A DNA stretch of 64,000 nucleotides, taken from the NCBI RefSeq assembly GCF_900115345.1, contig NZ_FOWC01000009.1, positions 1 to 64,000 on the forward strand, in the 5' to 3' direction. The first letter of the stretch is position 1. Each line of letters starts with the position of its first letter. Position numbers and translations under genes: made by a program. This DNA is from Amycolatopsis rubida (GTDB lineage: Bacteria; Actinomycetota; Actinomycetes; Mycobacteriales; Pseudonocardiaceae). The notes under the pieces were generated by a model. It ran no database searches. It had not been told where the DNA came from and was given only the letters and a program-made list of their open reading frames with translations. This document shows positions 17,432-26,269 of the stretch, piece by piece.

Positions 17432-17975
17432 TCAGCTCTTCGGCAGGAGCGGTTCGAGGGCGGTGGCGCACTTCTCCGCGGCTGGCCTCGGCTGTGGGCA
17501 GGCCTGACGCGACGCCGAGTTCTGCCCTGGAACGAGGCTCGACAGCCATAATGACCGTGCAGTGCCCAGGTGAACTCAGCGGTTCGGGCTGCTCGATGGA
17601 GGGGTGGCCGTTGACGTCGCCTCGCCGGGCCGTTTCCGGGTGAAGAATGTTGTCTGTATGGAGCTTGTCCTCTTGCGGAACCAGGCTCACGTCGAGACCG
17701 TTGGCCATGCCGGCGGAGGCTTCCGCGAGGCACAAGAACGGGTGTGGTCGGCAAGGGCAGGGGCGGCCTTGGGGAAACCCTGGCCATCGAGGATCTGGTC
17801 CAGCAACGCGCATTGATTCCGCGCCGCGAACGGGTTGCCTGCCGTTGGTGCGGTGGCCGGGGACGACGGCCTGTCCGGCTGAGGCGTTCCGACGACCGGG
17901 CCGGAGGAGCATCCAGCCACCACTATGCCGAGGGTGCCGAGTGATACAGAGCAGCTTTTGCTCGGGCGGGGTTCA
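17432..17975 (-). pseudogene. Decayed DUF3558-type lipoprotein gene
   Basis: The gene can be rebuilt across frames. A lipobox region LGTLGIVVAGCSSG is followed by NPFAARNQCALLDQILDGQG and SRSCASRKP. After a shift near 17700 come GLDVSLVPQEDKLHTDN, DVNGHPSIEQ and GHCTVIMAVEP. After another shift near 17495 it ends CATALEPLLPKS with a stop at 17432-17434. This order matches DUF3558 lipoproteins of Pseudonocardiales. At least three frame changes, one before the lipobox, mean no full-length protein is made. The start GTG would overlap the stop of the upstream remnant (17973-17975). Confidence 0.72.
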
Positions 17976-18330
17976 CTTGCCGCCCGATTTCTTCTCAAGT
18001 TCGGCGAACGAGACGGTATGTGTCCTTCGCTTGTTCGACGCCTATCCTCATGTGCTCCAGGTTGGGCAGCAGGGAGTCGGTATCCCCGTCTGCCGACCTT
18101 GGTGTTGACCTTGGCTACTTCCTCGGCGTATTTGGAGGAGCCGATCTCGGCCATCCGGTTGCCGCCGTCGAGGAAGAAGGCGCGGGCCTTGATATGCGCT
18201 GGCTTCGTTGACCGCGAACGAGCCGTCTTGCGCGAGGGTCCTGAGCCGGGCTTCCCGAATTTCGCGCCCGTCGTAGCTCCCCTCCGCCGCTTCGACCGAC
18301 GATCCCCGCAGGACAGAGATTGGCGGGCCA
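17973..18330 (-). pseudogene. Decayed small gene upstream of the lipoprotein remnant
   Basis: Coding-like pieces in different frames on the minus strand: EIREARLRTLAQDGSFAVNE, then KARAFFLDGGNRMAEIGSSK and YAEEVAKVNTKV, then DSLLPNLEHMRIGVEQAKDT, ending with ELEKKSGGK and a stop at 17973-17975. In order they read like one small helical protein of about 120 residues, possibly of the WXG100/ESX-like size class that often precedes DUF3558 lipoprotein genes in this group; that last point is from memory. Several indels separate the pieces. The start is not clear. Confidence 0.5.
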
Positions 18331-18425
18331 TCGCACTCGCTGGCAGCTGACCGCGGGTGACCCGCCAGGTAAAAACTGCGTTGCCGAATCAGGCGGAGCG
18401 GTCTCTCCGGTGGTAGACCTTTGCC

Positions 18426-18728
18426 ATGCACCTGAGCCCGCAGGAACGCGACAAACTGCTGGTCCACGTCGCGGCGGACGTTGCTCGCAAACGGCTTGAA
18501 CGCGGTCTTCGGCTCAATTACCCCGAAGCCGTCGCGCTCATCACCGACTACGTGCTGGAGGGCGCTCGCGACGGGCGCACGGTCAGTGAGCTCGCCGCGG
18601 GCGGGCGCACCGTGCTGACCCGGGCGCAAGTGCTCGACGGGGTGCCGGAAATGGCCGATTCCGTCCAGGTGGAAGCCACTTTTCCGGATGGCACGAAACT
18701 CGTCACAGTGCACGAACCGATCGGTTGA
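18426..18728 (+). CDS. ureA: Urease gamma subunit
   Basis: A 100-residue UreA, starting MHLSPQERDKLLVHVAADVA and containing LNYPEAVALITDYVLEGARD and VPEMADSVQVEATFPDGTKL, all conserved in the small structural subunit. It forms the (UreABC)3 trimer that hydrolyses urea to ammonia and carbamate. It is the first gene of a six-gene operon. There is no obvious ribosome site before the ATG, and the last good -10-like sequence is very close, so translation may be leaderless. Confidence 0.97.
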   Translation: MHLSPQERDKLLVHVAADVARKRLERGLRLNYPEAVALITDYVLEGARDGRTVSELAAGGRTVLTRAQVLDGVPEMADSVQVEATFPDGTKLVTVHEPIG

Positions 18729-18738
18729 GGAGGAATTC

Positions 18739-19044
18739 TTGCGGCCAGGCGAGATCATTCCCGGCGACGAGCCGGTGCCGCTGAATCCGGGGCGCGCCCG
18801 GATTCGGCTGCGTGTGCGCAATCTCGGCGACCGGCCGGTGCAGGTCGGTTCGCACTATCACTTCGCCGCGGTCAATCCCGGCCTGGAGTTCGACCGCGAA
18901 GCCGCCCGCGGGCACCGGCTCGACGTGCCCGCCGGGACCTCGGTGCGCTTCGAACCCGGCATTGATCGGGAAGTCGATGTGGTTCCGCTCAGCGGAAACC
19001 GGCGGGTGCCGGGGCTGCGCGCCGAATATGCCGGGGAGTTCTGA
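18739..19044 (+). CDS. ureB: Urease beta subunit
   Basis: A 101-residue UreB with RPGEIIPGDEPVPLNPGR at the start and GDRPVQVGSHYHFAAVNPGL, DVPAGTSVRFEPG in the body, the conserved beta-sandwich subunit. I chose TTG at 18739 because a strong GAGGAGG ribosome site (18726-18732) lies at the right distance and conserved sequence begins at LRPGEI; there is no ATG or GTG nearer. It starts 10 bases after ureA and its stop overlaps the ureC ATG. Confidence 0.95.
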   Translation: MRPGEIIPGDEPVPLNPGRARIRLRVRNLGDRPVQVGSHYHFAAVNPGLEFDREAARGHRLDVPAGTSVRFEPGIDREVDVVPLSGNRRVPGLRAEYAGEF

Positions 19045-20765
19045 TGCCGGAGATCGACCGTGTCCGCTACGCCGAGCTGTTCGGCCCGACCGCAGGGGAC
19101 CGGATCCGGCTCGCGGACACCGATCTGCTGATCGAGGTGACCGAGGACCGGTCGATCGGTCCTGGCGGCAGCGGCGACGAGGTGCTTTTCGGCGGCGGGA
19201 AGGTGATCCGCGAGTCGATGGGCCAGGGCATGGCGACCCGCGCCGAGGGAGCGCCGGACCTGGTGATCACCGGCGCGGTGATTCTCGACCACTGGGGTGT
19301 GGTGAAGGCCGACGTCGGCGTCCGTGACGGACGCGTCGTCGGCATCGGGAAGTCGGGTAATCCAGACACTATGGACGGTGTCGATCCAGCGTTGGTGATC
19401 GGCCCGGCCACGGAGGTGCTGTCGGGCAACGGGAAGATTCTCACTGCGGGTGGCATCGACTGTCACGTGCATTTCGTCTGCCCGCAGCTGGTGGACACCG
19501 CGCTCGCGGCCGGACTGACCACTTTGGTCGGCGGCGGCACCGGACCGAACGAGGGCAGCAAGGCGACCACGGTGACGCCCGGTGCCTGGAATCTTGGCCG
19601 GATGTTGTCCGCAATGGACGGACAACCGGTGAATGTGTTGCTGCTGGGAAAAGGAAACACTGTCCGGCATGAAGCTCTGCGGGAGCAGTTGGCGGCCGGA
19701 GCGGGCGGGTTCAAGCTGCACGAGGACTGGGGTTCGACGCCAGCCGCGATCGACGCCTGTCTCACTGTCGCCGACGAATCCGGCGTACAGGTCGCGATCC
19801 ACACCGACACGCTCAACGAGGCCGGGTTTCTGGAGTCCACTGTGGAGGCGATCGGCGGCCGGTCGATCAACGCCTACCACACCGAGGGCGCTGGCGGCGG
19901 GCACGCGCCGGACATCATCGAGGTGTCCGGAATGGCGAACTTCCTTCCCTCGTCCACGAATCCGACCCGGCCGCACACCGTCAACACTCTCGACGAGCAC
20001 CTCGACATGCTGATGGTGTGCCACCACCTGAACCCGTCGGTGCCCGAGGATCTCGCCTTCGCGGAAAGCCGGATCCGGCCGAGCACGATCGCCGCCGAGG
20101 ACGTGCTGCACGACCTGGGTGCGATCTCGATGATGAGTTCCGATTCGCAGGCGATGGGGCGGATCGGCGAGGTGATCATCCGGACCTGGCAGACCGCGCA
20201 CGTGATGAAAGGCCGCCGCGGCGCACTTCCCGGCGATGGCGCCGCGGACAACCTGCGTGCCCGTCGTTACGTCGCGAAGTACACGATCAACCCGGCGATC
20301 GCGCACGGAATGGACTCGGAGATCGGCTCGGTGGAGGTCGGCAAGCTCGCCGATCTGGTGTTGTGGGAACCGAAGTTCTTCGGCGTGCGCCCGCATGTGG
20401 TGTTGAAGGGCGGTTTCCCGGCGTGGGCGGCGATGGGAGACGCGAACGCTTCGATTCCCACGCCGCAACCGGTGCTGGCAAGGCCGATGTTCGGTGCCGC
20501 GCCCGCTGTAGCGGCTGCGTCCAGTCTGCATTTCGTGGCTCCGGAAGCGCTGGATTCCGGTGTGGCTGAACAATTCCGCATCGCCCGGCCGTTGGTGCCG
20601 GTCGCCAGCACCCGCCGCCGGACGAAAGCGGACATGGTGCTGAACGACGCGACTCCGGAAGTGCGAGTGGACCCGGACAGCTTCGCGGTACGCGTGGACG
20701 GAGAGCTGATCGAACCGCATCCGGTGGCCGAATTGCCGATGGCGCAACGGTATTTCCTGTTCTGA
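19044..20765 (+). CDS. ureC: Urease alpha (catalytic) subunit
   Basis: A 573-residue UreC. The dinuclear nickel site is intact: GIDCHVHFVCPQ gives the first two His, the Lys to be carbamylated is in GGFKLHEDWGSTPAAI, further His ligands are in VAIHTDTLNEAGF and NAYHTEGAGGGHAPDI, the flap catalytic His is in VCHHLNPSVPED and the Asp ligand in MSSDSQAMGRIGE. The ATG at 19044 overlaps the ureB stop (TGATG) and its stop overlaps ureF the same way, so the structural subunits and accessory genes are translationally coupled. Confidence 0.98.
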   Translation: MPEIDRVRYAELFGPTAGDRIRLADTDLLIEVTEDRSIGPGGSGDEVLFGGGKVIRESMGQGMATRAEGAPDLVITGAVILDHWGVVKADVGVRDGRVVGIGKSGNPDTMDGVDPALVIGPATEVLSGNGKILTAGGIDCHVHFVCPQLVDTALAAGLTTLVGGGTGPNEGSKATTVTPGAWNLGRMLSAMDGQPVNVLLLGKGNTVRHEALREQLAAGAGGFKLHEDWGSTPAAIDACLTVADESGVQVAIHTDTLNEAGFLESTVEAIGGRSINAYHTEGAGGGHAPDIIEVSGMANFLPSSTNPTRPHTVNTLDEHLDMLMVCHHLNPSVPEDLAFAESRIRPSTIAAEDVLHDLGAISMMSSDSQAMGRIGEVIIRTWQTAHVMKGRRGALPGDGAADNLRARRYVAKYTINPAIAHGMDSEIGSVEVGKLADLVLWEPKFFGVRPHVVLKGGFPAWAAMGDANASIPTPQPVLARPMFGAAPAVAAASSLHFVAPEALDSGVAEQFRIARPLVPVASTRRRTKADMVLNDATPEVRVDPDSFAVRVDGELIEPHPVAELPMAQRYFLF

Positions 20766-21451
20766 TGGACCCGGTCGCGCTCATTCTCGCCGACTCCCGG
20801 TTCCCGGGTGGCGGGCACGTGCATTCCGGCGGCCTCGAAGAGGTGGCCGCGCGCGGACTGGTCCGGTCCGAACGAGACTTGCCAGGATTCCTCTTCGGAC
20901 GGTTGCGTACCGCGGGATTCCTCGCCGCCGCGTTCGCCGCCGGCTCAGCGCACGCCGCGGCACGGGCCGTCGAGAGTGTTCATTGGCGACGGCTCGATCA
21001 GGAACTCGACGCCCGCACGCCGTCGCTCGCGCAACGGGAAGCGTCGCGAGCGCAAGGCCGGGGCACGGCGCGAGCCGGACGTGCCGCGTGGCCGTCGCCG
21101 GTGCTGTCCCAGTTGCTCACCGAGACCCCGCGCCCGCACCATCCGATCATCAGCGGCGCGCTCGTCGGCATCAGCGGCGGCAGCCCGTTCGACGCGGCCA
21201 TGGCGGTCGCTTACCTCGCCGTGAGCGGTCCGGCGAGTGCGGCGGTTCGCCTGCTCGGGCTGGATCCGTTCGCCGTGAACGCGGTGGTCGCGCGGCTTGC
21301 CGGACCGTTGCGCGAAGTCAGCGGCCAGGCCGCCGAGACCGCCGGTGCCGATCCGGCCGATTTGCCAGCACCAGCGTCGCCGGCGCTGGATCTGTTCGCC
21401 GAGGAACATGCTCGGCATCACCAGGAAGAGGTGCGTCTCTTTGCCAGCTGA
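20765..21451 (+). CDS. ureF: Urease accessory protein UreF
   Basis: A 228-residue UreF, recognised by LADSRFPGGGHVHSGGLEEV at the start and a helical body with HHPIISGALVGISGGSPFDA. UreF docks with UreD (UreH) and UreG to deliver nickel and CO2 to apo-urease, and is thought to act as a GTPase regulator of UreG. The first ATG overlaps the ureC stop. The last 11 bases overlap the start of ureG in another frame. Confidence 0.92.
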   Translation: MDPVALILADSRFPGGGHVHSGGLEEVAARGLVRSERDLPGFLFGRLRTAGFLAAAFAAGSAHAAARAVESVHWRRLDQELDARTPSLAQREASRAQGRGTARAGRAAWPSPVLSQLLTETPRPHHPIISGALVGISGGSPFDAAMAVAYLAVSGPASAAVRLLGLDPFAVNAVVARLAGPLREVSGQAAETAGADPADLPAPASPALDLFAEEHARHHQEEVRLFAS

Positions 21452-22142
21452 ACACGGTCACGGGCACTTCCACGCGGTCAACTTCGACCCGGCCGCCGCC
21501 GAACCGGACCACTACGACGCGGTGCCGACCGCCGGACGCGCGTACCGGATCGGCATCGGCGGCCCGGTCGGCAGCGGCAAGACCGCACTCACCGCCGCGC
21601 TGTGCCGCGCGCTCGGCGGAGAACTGAATCTGGCCGTGGTCACCAACGACATCTACACGACCGAGGACGCCGACTTCCTGCGCCGGGCAGGCGTGCTGGA
21701 CCCGGAACGGATCGCGGCCGTGCAGACCGGAGCTTGCCCGCACACCGCGATCCGCGACGACATCACCGCGAACCTCGACGCGGTCGAAGGGCTGGAGGAG
21801 AAGTTCCCCGGCCTGGAGCTGGTCATCGTGGAAAGCGGCGGCGACAACCTCACCGCGGTGTTCAGCCGAGGGCTGGCCGACAGCCAGATCTTCGTGGTCG
21901 ACGTCGCGGGCGGGGACAAGGTGCCGCGCAAGGGCGGCCCCGGCGTGACGACGGCCGACCTGCTGGTGATCAACAAAACCGACCTTGCGCCGCTGGTCGG
22001 TGCCGATCTGACCGTGATGACCTCGGACGCCCACCACATGCGGGGCGACCTGCCGGTGTTCACCCAGTCCCTAGTGGACACTCCGGACGCTCCCGCCGTG
22101 GCGGACTGGGTGCGCTCGCTGGTGCCGGTCCGGCAGGGGTGA
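21441..22142 (+). CDS. ureG: Urease accessory GTPase UreG
   Basis: A 233-residue GTPase with P-loop GIGGPVGSGKTALTAAL, the metal-binding motif GACPHTAIRDD (the CPH motif that binds nickel), ESGGDNLTAVFSR for the base-switch region and NKTDLA for guanine. The N-terminus is His-rich (HGHGHFHAVNFD), which may store nickel and partly substitute for UreE, absent here. I chose TTG 21441: GGAAGAGG lies about nine bases upstream and no ATG or GTG gives the conserved start. It overlaps ureF by 11 bases. Confidence 0.95.
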   Translation: MPAEHGHGHFHAVNFDPAAAEPDHYDAVPTAGRAYRIGIGGPVGSGKTALTAALCRALGGELNLAVVTNDIYTTEDADFLRRAGVLDPERIAAVQTGACPHTAIRDDITANLDAVEGLEEKFPGLELVIVESGGDNLTAVFSRGLADSQIFVVDVAGGDKVPRKGGPGVTTADLLVINKTDLAPLVGADLTVMTSDAHHMRGDLPVFTQSLVDTPDAPAVADWVRSLVPVRQG

Positions 22143-22852
22143 AAGCACACGCACGCCTGGTCGCCGCCCTCGACGACGGGCGGACGGTGCTGCGAGAACT
22201 GAAGTCGATGGCACCGCTGACGCTCGTCCCGCGTCGCCGGCGCGGCCCCGGCGCGGTGGTGCACCTGGTCAACTCGGCCACCGCTCCGCTCGGCGGCGAT
22301 GAGCTGCGGCTCGATGTCCACGTCGGGGCAGGTGCGGAACTGAAGCTGTCCGGCGTCGCGGCGACCCTCGCCTTGCCCGGTCTGCGGGCGGTACCGAGCT
22401 GGTCCACTGTGGAGGTGATCGTCGAGGACGGTGGTTGCTTCGAGTACCTGCCGGAGCCGACCGTCGTCACCGCCCGCGCCGAGCACGTCGCAGTACTGCG
22501 CGCGGACCTGGCCGCCGGTGCCCGGTTCCGCACCCGCGAAGTCCTCGTCCTCGGCCGAGAAGGCGAACGTCCGGGGCGGTTGTCCACCACGGTGCACGTG
22601 ACCTGCGGCGGAGTCCCGGCACTCCGGCAGACGCAGACCGTCGGCGATGCGCTTTTGGACGCGAGCCTCGCGGTATTGGCCCGACAGCGGGTGCTGGTGA
22701 CGGAGGTCGAGTTCGGCGGCGAGCGCGGTCCCGCGGAGTCAGGCCCGTGGTGGTCGCGAACGCCGCTGGCCGCGGGCGGGACGGTGACCACCGCGCTGGC
22801 CCCGGACGTCGTGACGGCCACAGCTCTGGATCGATCACGGACCAGCAGGTGA
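22139..22852 (+). CDS. ureD: Urease accessory protein UreD (UreH)
   Basis: A 237-residue UreD with conserved VLRELKSMAPLTLVPRRR near the start, VVHLVNSATAPLGGDELRLD, then ATLALPG and GGCFEYLPEPTVV. UreD is the scaffold through which nickel passes from UreG/UreF to UreC. The GTG start overlaps the ureG stop (GTGA). Actinobacterial urease operons often place ureD last, as here. The C-terminus is more divergent than the rest. Confidence 0.9.
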   Translation: MKAHARLVAALDDGRTVLRELKSMAPLTLVPRRRRGPGAVVHLVNSATAPLGGDELRLDVHVGAGAELKLSGVAATLALPGLRAVPSWSTVEVIVEDGGCFEYLPEPTVVTARAEHVAVLRADLAAGARFRTREVLVLGREGERPGRLSTTVHVTCGGVPALRQTQTVGDALLDASLAVLARQRVLVTEVEFGGERGPAESGPWWSRTPLAAGGTVTTALAPDVVTATALDRSRTSR

Positions 22853-22981
22853 ACAGCGGATGGCGGCCAGGCGTGGCAGGAGTCACCGTTCGGTGGGTTT
22901 CGCCGGGACACCGCGACCCAATACCGTCGCTGGATAGCCGTGATTCGACACCCTCACCAGGGGTAACGGAGGTTGGGCCGG

Positions 22982-23647
22982 ATGACACCGGAGATCGACG
23001 AGGCGGTCGTGCGGCTGCCTGGCATGCGGGTGGCTTACGACAGCGCGCCGTTCGACGAGTCGGCGCTCGCGGCCACGTGGCATGACCAGCTGGAAAGCTG
23101 GCTGAGCCAGGCGGTGTCCGAAGCACTCGCGGAACCCAACGCGATGGTGCTCGCGACCGCCGACGCCGAAGGCCGGCCTTCCTCGCGCACGGTGTTGTGC
23201 AAGGGCTTCGACGAACGCGGAGTGGTTTTCTACACGAACTACACGTCGGCGAAGAGCCACGACCTCACGGCGACGCGCTACGCGTCGGCCACGTTCCCCT
23301 GGTATCCGCTGCACCGCCAGGTGACGGTCCGCGGCGAGGTCGAAAAGGTCAGTGCCGACGAGACGGCCGCCTACTGGGCCCAGCGCCCGCGCGGGTCGCA
23401 GCTGGGAGCGTGGGCGTCGCCGCAGTCGCGAGTGGTCGACGGACGGCGCGCGCTCGATAACGCCCTGCGCAACATTGAACGCCGCTTCGCCGACGTCGAG
23501 CAGATCCCGGCCCCGCCGCACTGGGGAGGCTGGCGCATCCGCCCGGACTTCGTCGAGTTCTGGCAGGGCCGCGAAGACCGCCTCCACGACCGCCTCCGCT
23601 TCCACCGCACCCACGACGGCTGGCACGTGGAGCGGTTGGCTCCCTGA
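22982..23647 (+). CDS. pdxH: Pyridoxamine 5'-phosphate oxidase
   Basis: A 221-residue FMN enzyme that oxidises pyridoxine or pyridoxamine phosphate to PLP. Conserved points are NAMVLATADAEGRPSSRTVL and YTNYTSAKSHDL for FMN, FPWYPLHRQVTVRGEVEKV, and the substrate-binding end SQLGAWASPQSRVV and RLHDRLRF. The ATG at 22982 follows GGAGG at a proper distance. It lies 130 bases after the urease operon on the same strand and ends at a clear terminator, so it is probably transcribed on its own. Confidence 0.96.
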   Translation: MTPEIDEAVVRLPGMRVAYDSAPFDESALAATWHDQLESWLSQAVSEALAEPNAMVLATADAEGRPSSRTVLCKGFDERGVVFYTNYTSAKSHDLTATRYASATFPWYPLHRQVTVRGEVEKVSADETAAYWAQRPRGSQLGAWASPQSRVVDGRRALDNALRNIERRFADVEQIPAPPHWGGWRIRPDFVEFWQGREDRLHDRLRFHRTHDGWHVERLAP

Positions 23648-23660
23648 TTCCTTGCTTCGG

Positions 23661-23702
23661 ACGCCGCCTCTGGGCTTCGGCCTGGAGGCGGCGTTTCTTT
23701 TC
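23661..23702 (+). terminator. pdxH terminator
   Basis: Perfect 10-bp arms ACGCCGCCTC and GAGGCGGCGT with a 14-base loop, followed by TTCTTTT. This is the best intrinsic terminator in the window. Confidence 0.9.
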
Positions 23703-24298
23703 GGGGCTGGCTTTCGCGGGCTGGGGTCGGCGGGGATGCGTCCCACCGTGGCCTTGGGGTTTCTCAGTAGCGCGGTGTGTGACGGGTTCGCGGTAGCGGT
23801 GCTCGTCAGTGCTTTGCCGAGCACGCTGCTCGAGGAGACGCGCCGGGCGGTTTTTCTCCCGCTGGAGTCCTTTCGGCAGCTCGTGGCGGGCCGTCGGCAG
23901 GCGGCGAAACCCCTGCGGGCGCATGGGCGAGGTGCGCGCGAAGTCGTTCCTGGCCGATGGGAGCGGAGAGCCCCGCGGTTCGGGCGGTGCTGCGCATCGC
24001 TGTAGCGAGACTGCACCCACCAGCTACTGAGAAACCTCATTGGGCCGATTGCTGCGCGGTGGACGGGCGGATGCGGTGGGCTTCTGGCCGAGGCAGTCGG
24101 CACCGCGCTGGGCGGTCCGGCGAATGCGGTGTTTGGTGTGTGGGATGCACCCAACCCCACATCGGGTGCGTGGGATGCACTCACTGTGGCATTGGGGCGC
24201 TTCGCCCCGCCCACCAGCCGCCGCCCAGTCCGTCTTCAGCCAAGCCCCGGCCGTCGGCAACCTCGCCCTCGCCAGCCTGCGGGGAAAATCACCTGCGC
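23703..24298. other. Gene-poor stretch with CATTGGG-type repeats
   Basis: About 600 bases without a convincing gene. Open frames here have no recognisable domain and the codon bias of antisense or random high-GC DNA. The part 24125-24215 contains two close copies of a short unit (GTGGGATGCAC, at 24139 and 24171), CCCAACCCCACATCGGGTGC, and CATTGGGGCGCTTCGCCCC with an internal hairpin. Related CCCAATG/CATTGGG sequences occur at 44383, 51103 and 61768. Confidence 0.5.
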
Positions 24299-24323
24299 CA
24301 GCTTCGTTAGCACAACTAAGCTG
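24299..24323. promoter_or_regulatory. Inverted repeat before the MFS gene
   Basis: CAGCTTCGTTA and CAACTAAGCTG form an imperfect inverted repeat (9 of 11 pairs) around a 3-base centre. It ends eight bases before the GTG start of the MFS gene, a position where a bound repressor would block transcription. Confidence 0.45.
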
Positions 24324-24330
24324 ATGGCTC

Positions 24331-25626
24331 GTGACTTCAGAACCGGGGATACGCCCGCCCCGTACCGGGGCTCGCAAGCTCCTCGGCCGGATCGTCGTCG
24401 ACACTCGTCCGCTCAAGATTCCGGCGTTCCGGCGGCTGTGGATGTCCACCGCGGTGACCGCGGTCGGGTCGCAGCTCACCGCGGTCGCGGTGCCGAAGCA
24501 GGTTTTCGATATCACCGGATCGTCCGGTTACGTCGGGCTGACCGGCGCGGTCGCGCTCGTTCCGTTGCTCGTGTTCGGGCTGTGGGGCGGGGCGATCGCG
24601 GACGCGGTCGACCGGCGGAAGCTGCTGCTCGTCACCAACGTCGGCGTCGCGGTCACCTCCGCGCTGCTGTGGCTCCAGGCGTTCGCCGGGATGAATTCGG
24701 TGTGGCTGGTGCTCGGGCTGCTCGCCGCGAACCAGGCGTTTTTCGCGATCAACATGCCCACGCGCGGCGCGGTCGTCGCGCGCCTGGTGCCTGCTCCGCT
24801 CTTGCCGTCGGCGAACGCGCTCAACACCACGATGTCCACGTTCGGCGCGGTGTTCGGGCCGCTGTTCGGCGGGGCGCTGATCCCGGTGATCGGATTGTCC
24901 ACTTTGTACTTGGTGGACGTCTGCGCGCTGGCGATCACGCTGATCGCGGTGTGGCGGCTGCCCTCGATCCCGCCGCTCGGCGAGGGGACGCGCAAGGCGG
25001 GCATCGGCTCGGTCGTCGACGGATTCCGTTATCTGGCCCACCAGAAAGTGCTGCTGGCGTCGTTCGTCGTGGACATCATCGCGATGGTCGCCGGCATGCC
25101 GCGCGCGTTGATCCCGGAGATGGCCGAGCGGACGTTCGGCGATCCGCCCGGCGGCGGTCCGGCGCTCGGCATGCTCTACGCCGCGCTGCCCGCGGGCGCG
25201 ATGCTGATCGGGTTGTTCTCCGGCTGGCTGCACCGGGTGCAGCGCCAGGGTGCGGCGGTCGTCCTCGCGATCTGCTGCTGGGGTGCGGCGATGGCGGCGT
25301 TCGGGCTCGCGCATTCGCTGTGGCTGGCCGTGCTCTTCATGGCGCTCGGCGGTGCGGCGGACATGGTCAGCTCGGTCTACCGGCAGGCGATCCTGCAGAC
25401 CGCCACCACTGACGAGATGCGCGGACGGCTTCAGGGCGTGTTCACCGTGGTCGTCGCGGGCGGACCGCGGATCGCCGACCTCACGCACGGCTGGTCCGCC
25501 GCGGCGTGGGGGACCAGGGTCGCGGCGACCGGCGGCGGGCTGCTGGTGATCGTGCTGGTGGTGGCTTCGCTGGCCGTTCTGCCCGGGTTCTGGCGGTATC
25601 GGGCTCCGGTGGAAGAGGGCCACTGA
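24331..25626 (+). CDS. MFS transporter (EntS-like exporter)
   Basis: A 431-residue, 12-segment transporter. The loop between segments 2 and 3, GGAIADAVDRRKLLL, is the MFS family signature. A central loop separates two six-helix halves, and NMPTRGAVVARLVP is typical of the EntS-like siderophore/drug exporter branch. The GTG at 24331 is used because conserved sequence begins shortly after. No siderophore genes are near, so the substrate is unknown. Confidence 0.88.
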   Translation: MTSEPGIRPPRTGARKLLGRIVVDTRPLKIPAFRRLWMSTAVTAVGSQLTAVAVPKQVFDITGSSGYVGLTGAVALVPLLVFGLWGGAIADAVDRRKLLLVTNVGVAVTSALLWLQAFAGMNSVWLVLGLLAANQAFFAINMPTRGAVVARLVPAPLLPSANALNTTMSTFGAVFGPLFGGALIPVIGLSTLYLVDVCALAITLIAVWRLPSIPPLGEGTRKAGIGSVVDGFRYLAHQKVLLASFVVDIIAMVAGMPRALIPEMAERTFGDPPGGGPALGMLYAALPAGAMLIGLFSGWLHRVQRQGAAVVLAICCWGAAMAAFGLAHSLWLAVLFMALGGAADMVSSVYRQAILQTATTDEMRGRLQGVFTVVVAGGPRIADLTHGWSAAAWGTRVAATGGGLLVIVLVVASLAVLPGFWRYRAPVEEGH

Positions 25627-25653
25627 CAGTAGTGTTACTCCGTTCGGAATAGC

Positions 25654-26223
25654 ATGCCCGATATGCGTGCATATCCGATCGCTCTGCTGATCTCCGCCGC
25701 CGCTGTTCTCACTGCCTGCTCTTCTGGTGAGCAGAAAGCCGCCGCGCCCGCTCCGCCGCCCGCGAGCAAGGCCCCGGCCTCCTCGTCCGCGCCCGCCGCC
25801 AAGGCCGCCGACACCTGCGCCTTGCTGCCGTCCGACGACGTCAGCAAGGCGATCAAGATCCCCGGCATCACGTCGAAAGCCGGCCCCGCCCACGACAATC
25901 CGAGCAACGGCGGCAAGGCCACGAGCTGCGAATACGTCGTCGAAGGCAAGACCGCCGGCGCGCTCGCGGTGACCCGCTACGAGGGCCGCAAGGCCAAGCC
26001 CGCCGACATGATCGCCGCGATCAAGAAGGCCAAGCCGGGCGCGGTCGACGTGCCGGGCTTCGCGGACGGCGCTGTTTTCTACACCGACGAGCAGAAGACC
26101 GCCACGCTCGCCGCGGCCAAGGTGTCCAACGGGGTCCCGGTGCTGGTCAACTACACCGGACCGGTCAAGATGACCAAGGAAATGATGACCCCGCTCGTGC
26201 ACACGGCGGTCGCCAAGGCCTGA
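25654..26223 (+). CDS. Secreted lipoprotein, DUF3558-like
   Basis: A 189-residue exported lipoprotein. The signal peptide AYPIALLISAAAVLTACSSG ends in the lipobox LTAC, so the Cys would be lipidated at the outer face of the membrane. An Ala/Pro/Ser-rich linker precedes a domain with TCALLPSDDVSKAI, SCEYVVEGKTAGALAVTRYE and ANGVPVLVNYTG-like strands, resembling DUF3558. It shares the CALL motif with the decayed copy at 17432. ATG 25654 or 25663 may be used. It lies 27 bases after the MFS gene, so the two may be co-transcribed. Confidence 0.8.
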   Translation: MPDMRAYPIALLISAAAVLTACSSGEQKAAAPAPPPASKAPASSSAPAAKAADTCALLPSDDVSKAIKIPGITSKAGPAHDNPSNGGKATSCEYVVEGKTAGALAVTRYEGRKAKPADMIAAIKKAKPGAVDVPGFADGAVFYTDEQKTATLAAAKVSNGVPVLVNYTGPVKMTKEMMTPLVHTAVAKA

Positions 26224-26269
26224 CCGGCCGACTTTCCGTACCCGTCCGGACAAGGCACACTAACCGCCC

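Noticed and set aside
23703..24298. Several open frames of 70-220 codons after pdxH
   Set aside because: They lack start signals and domains, and repeats and a terminator lie among them.
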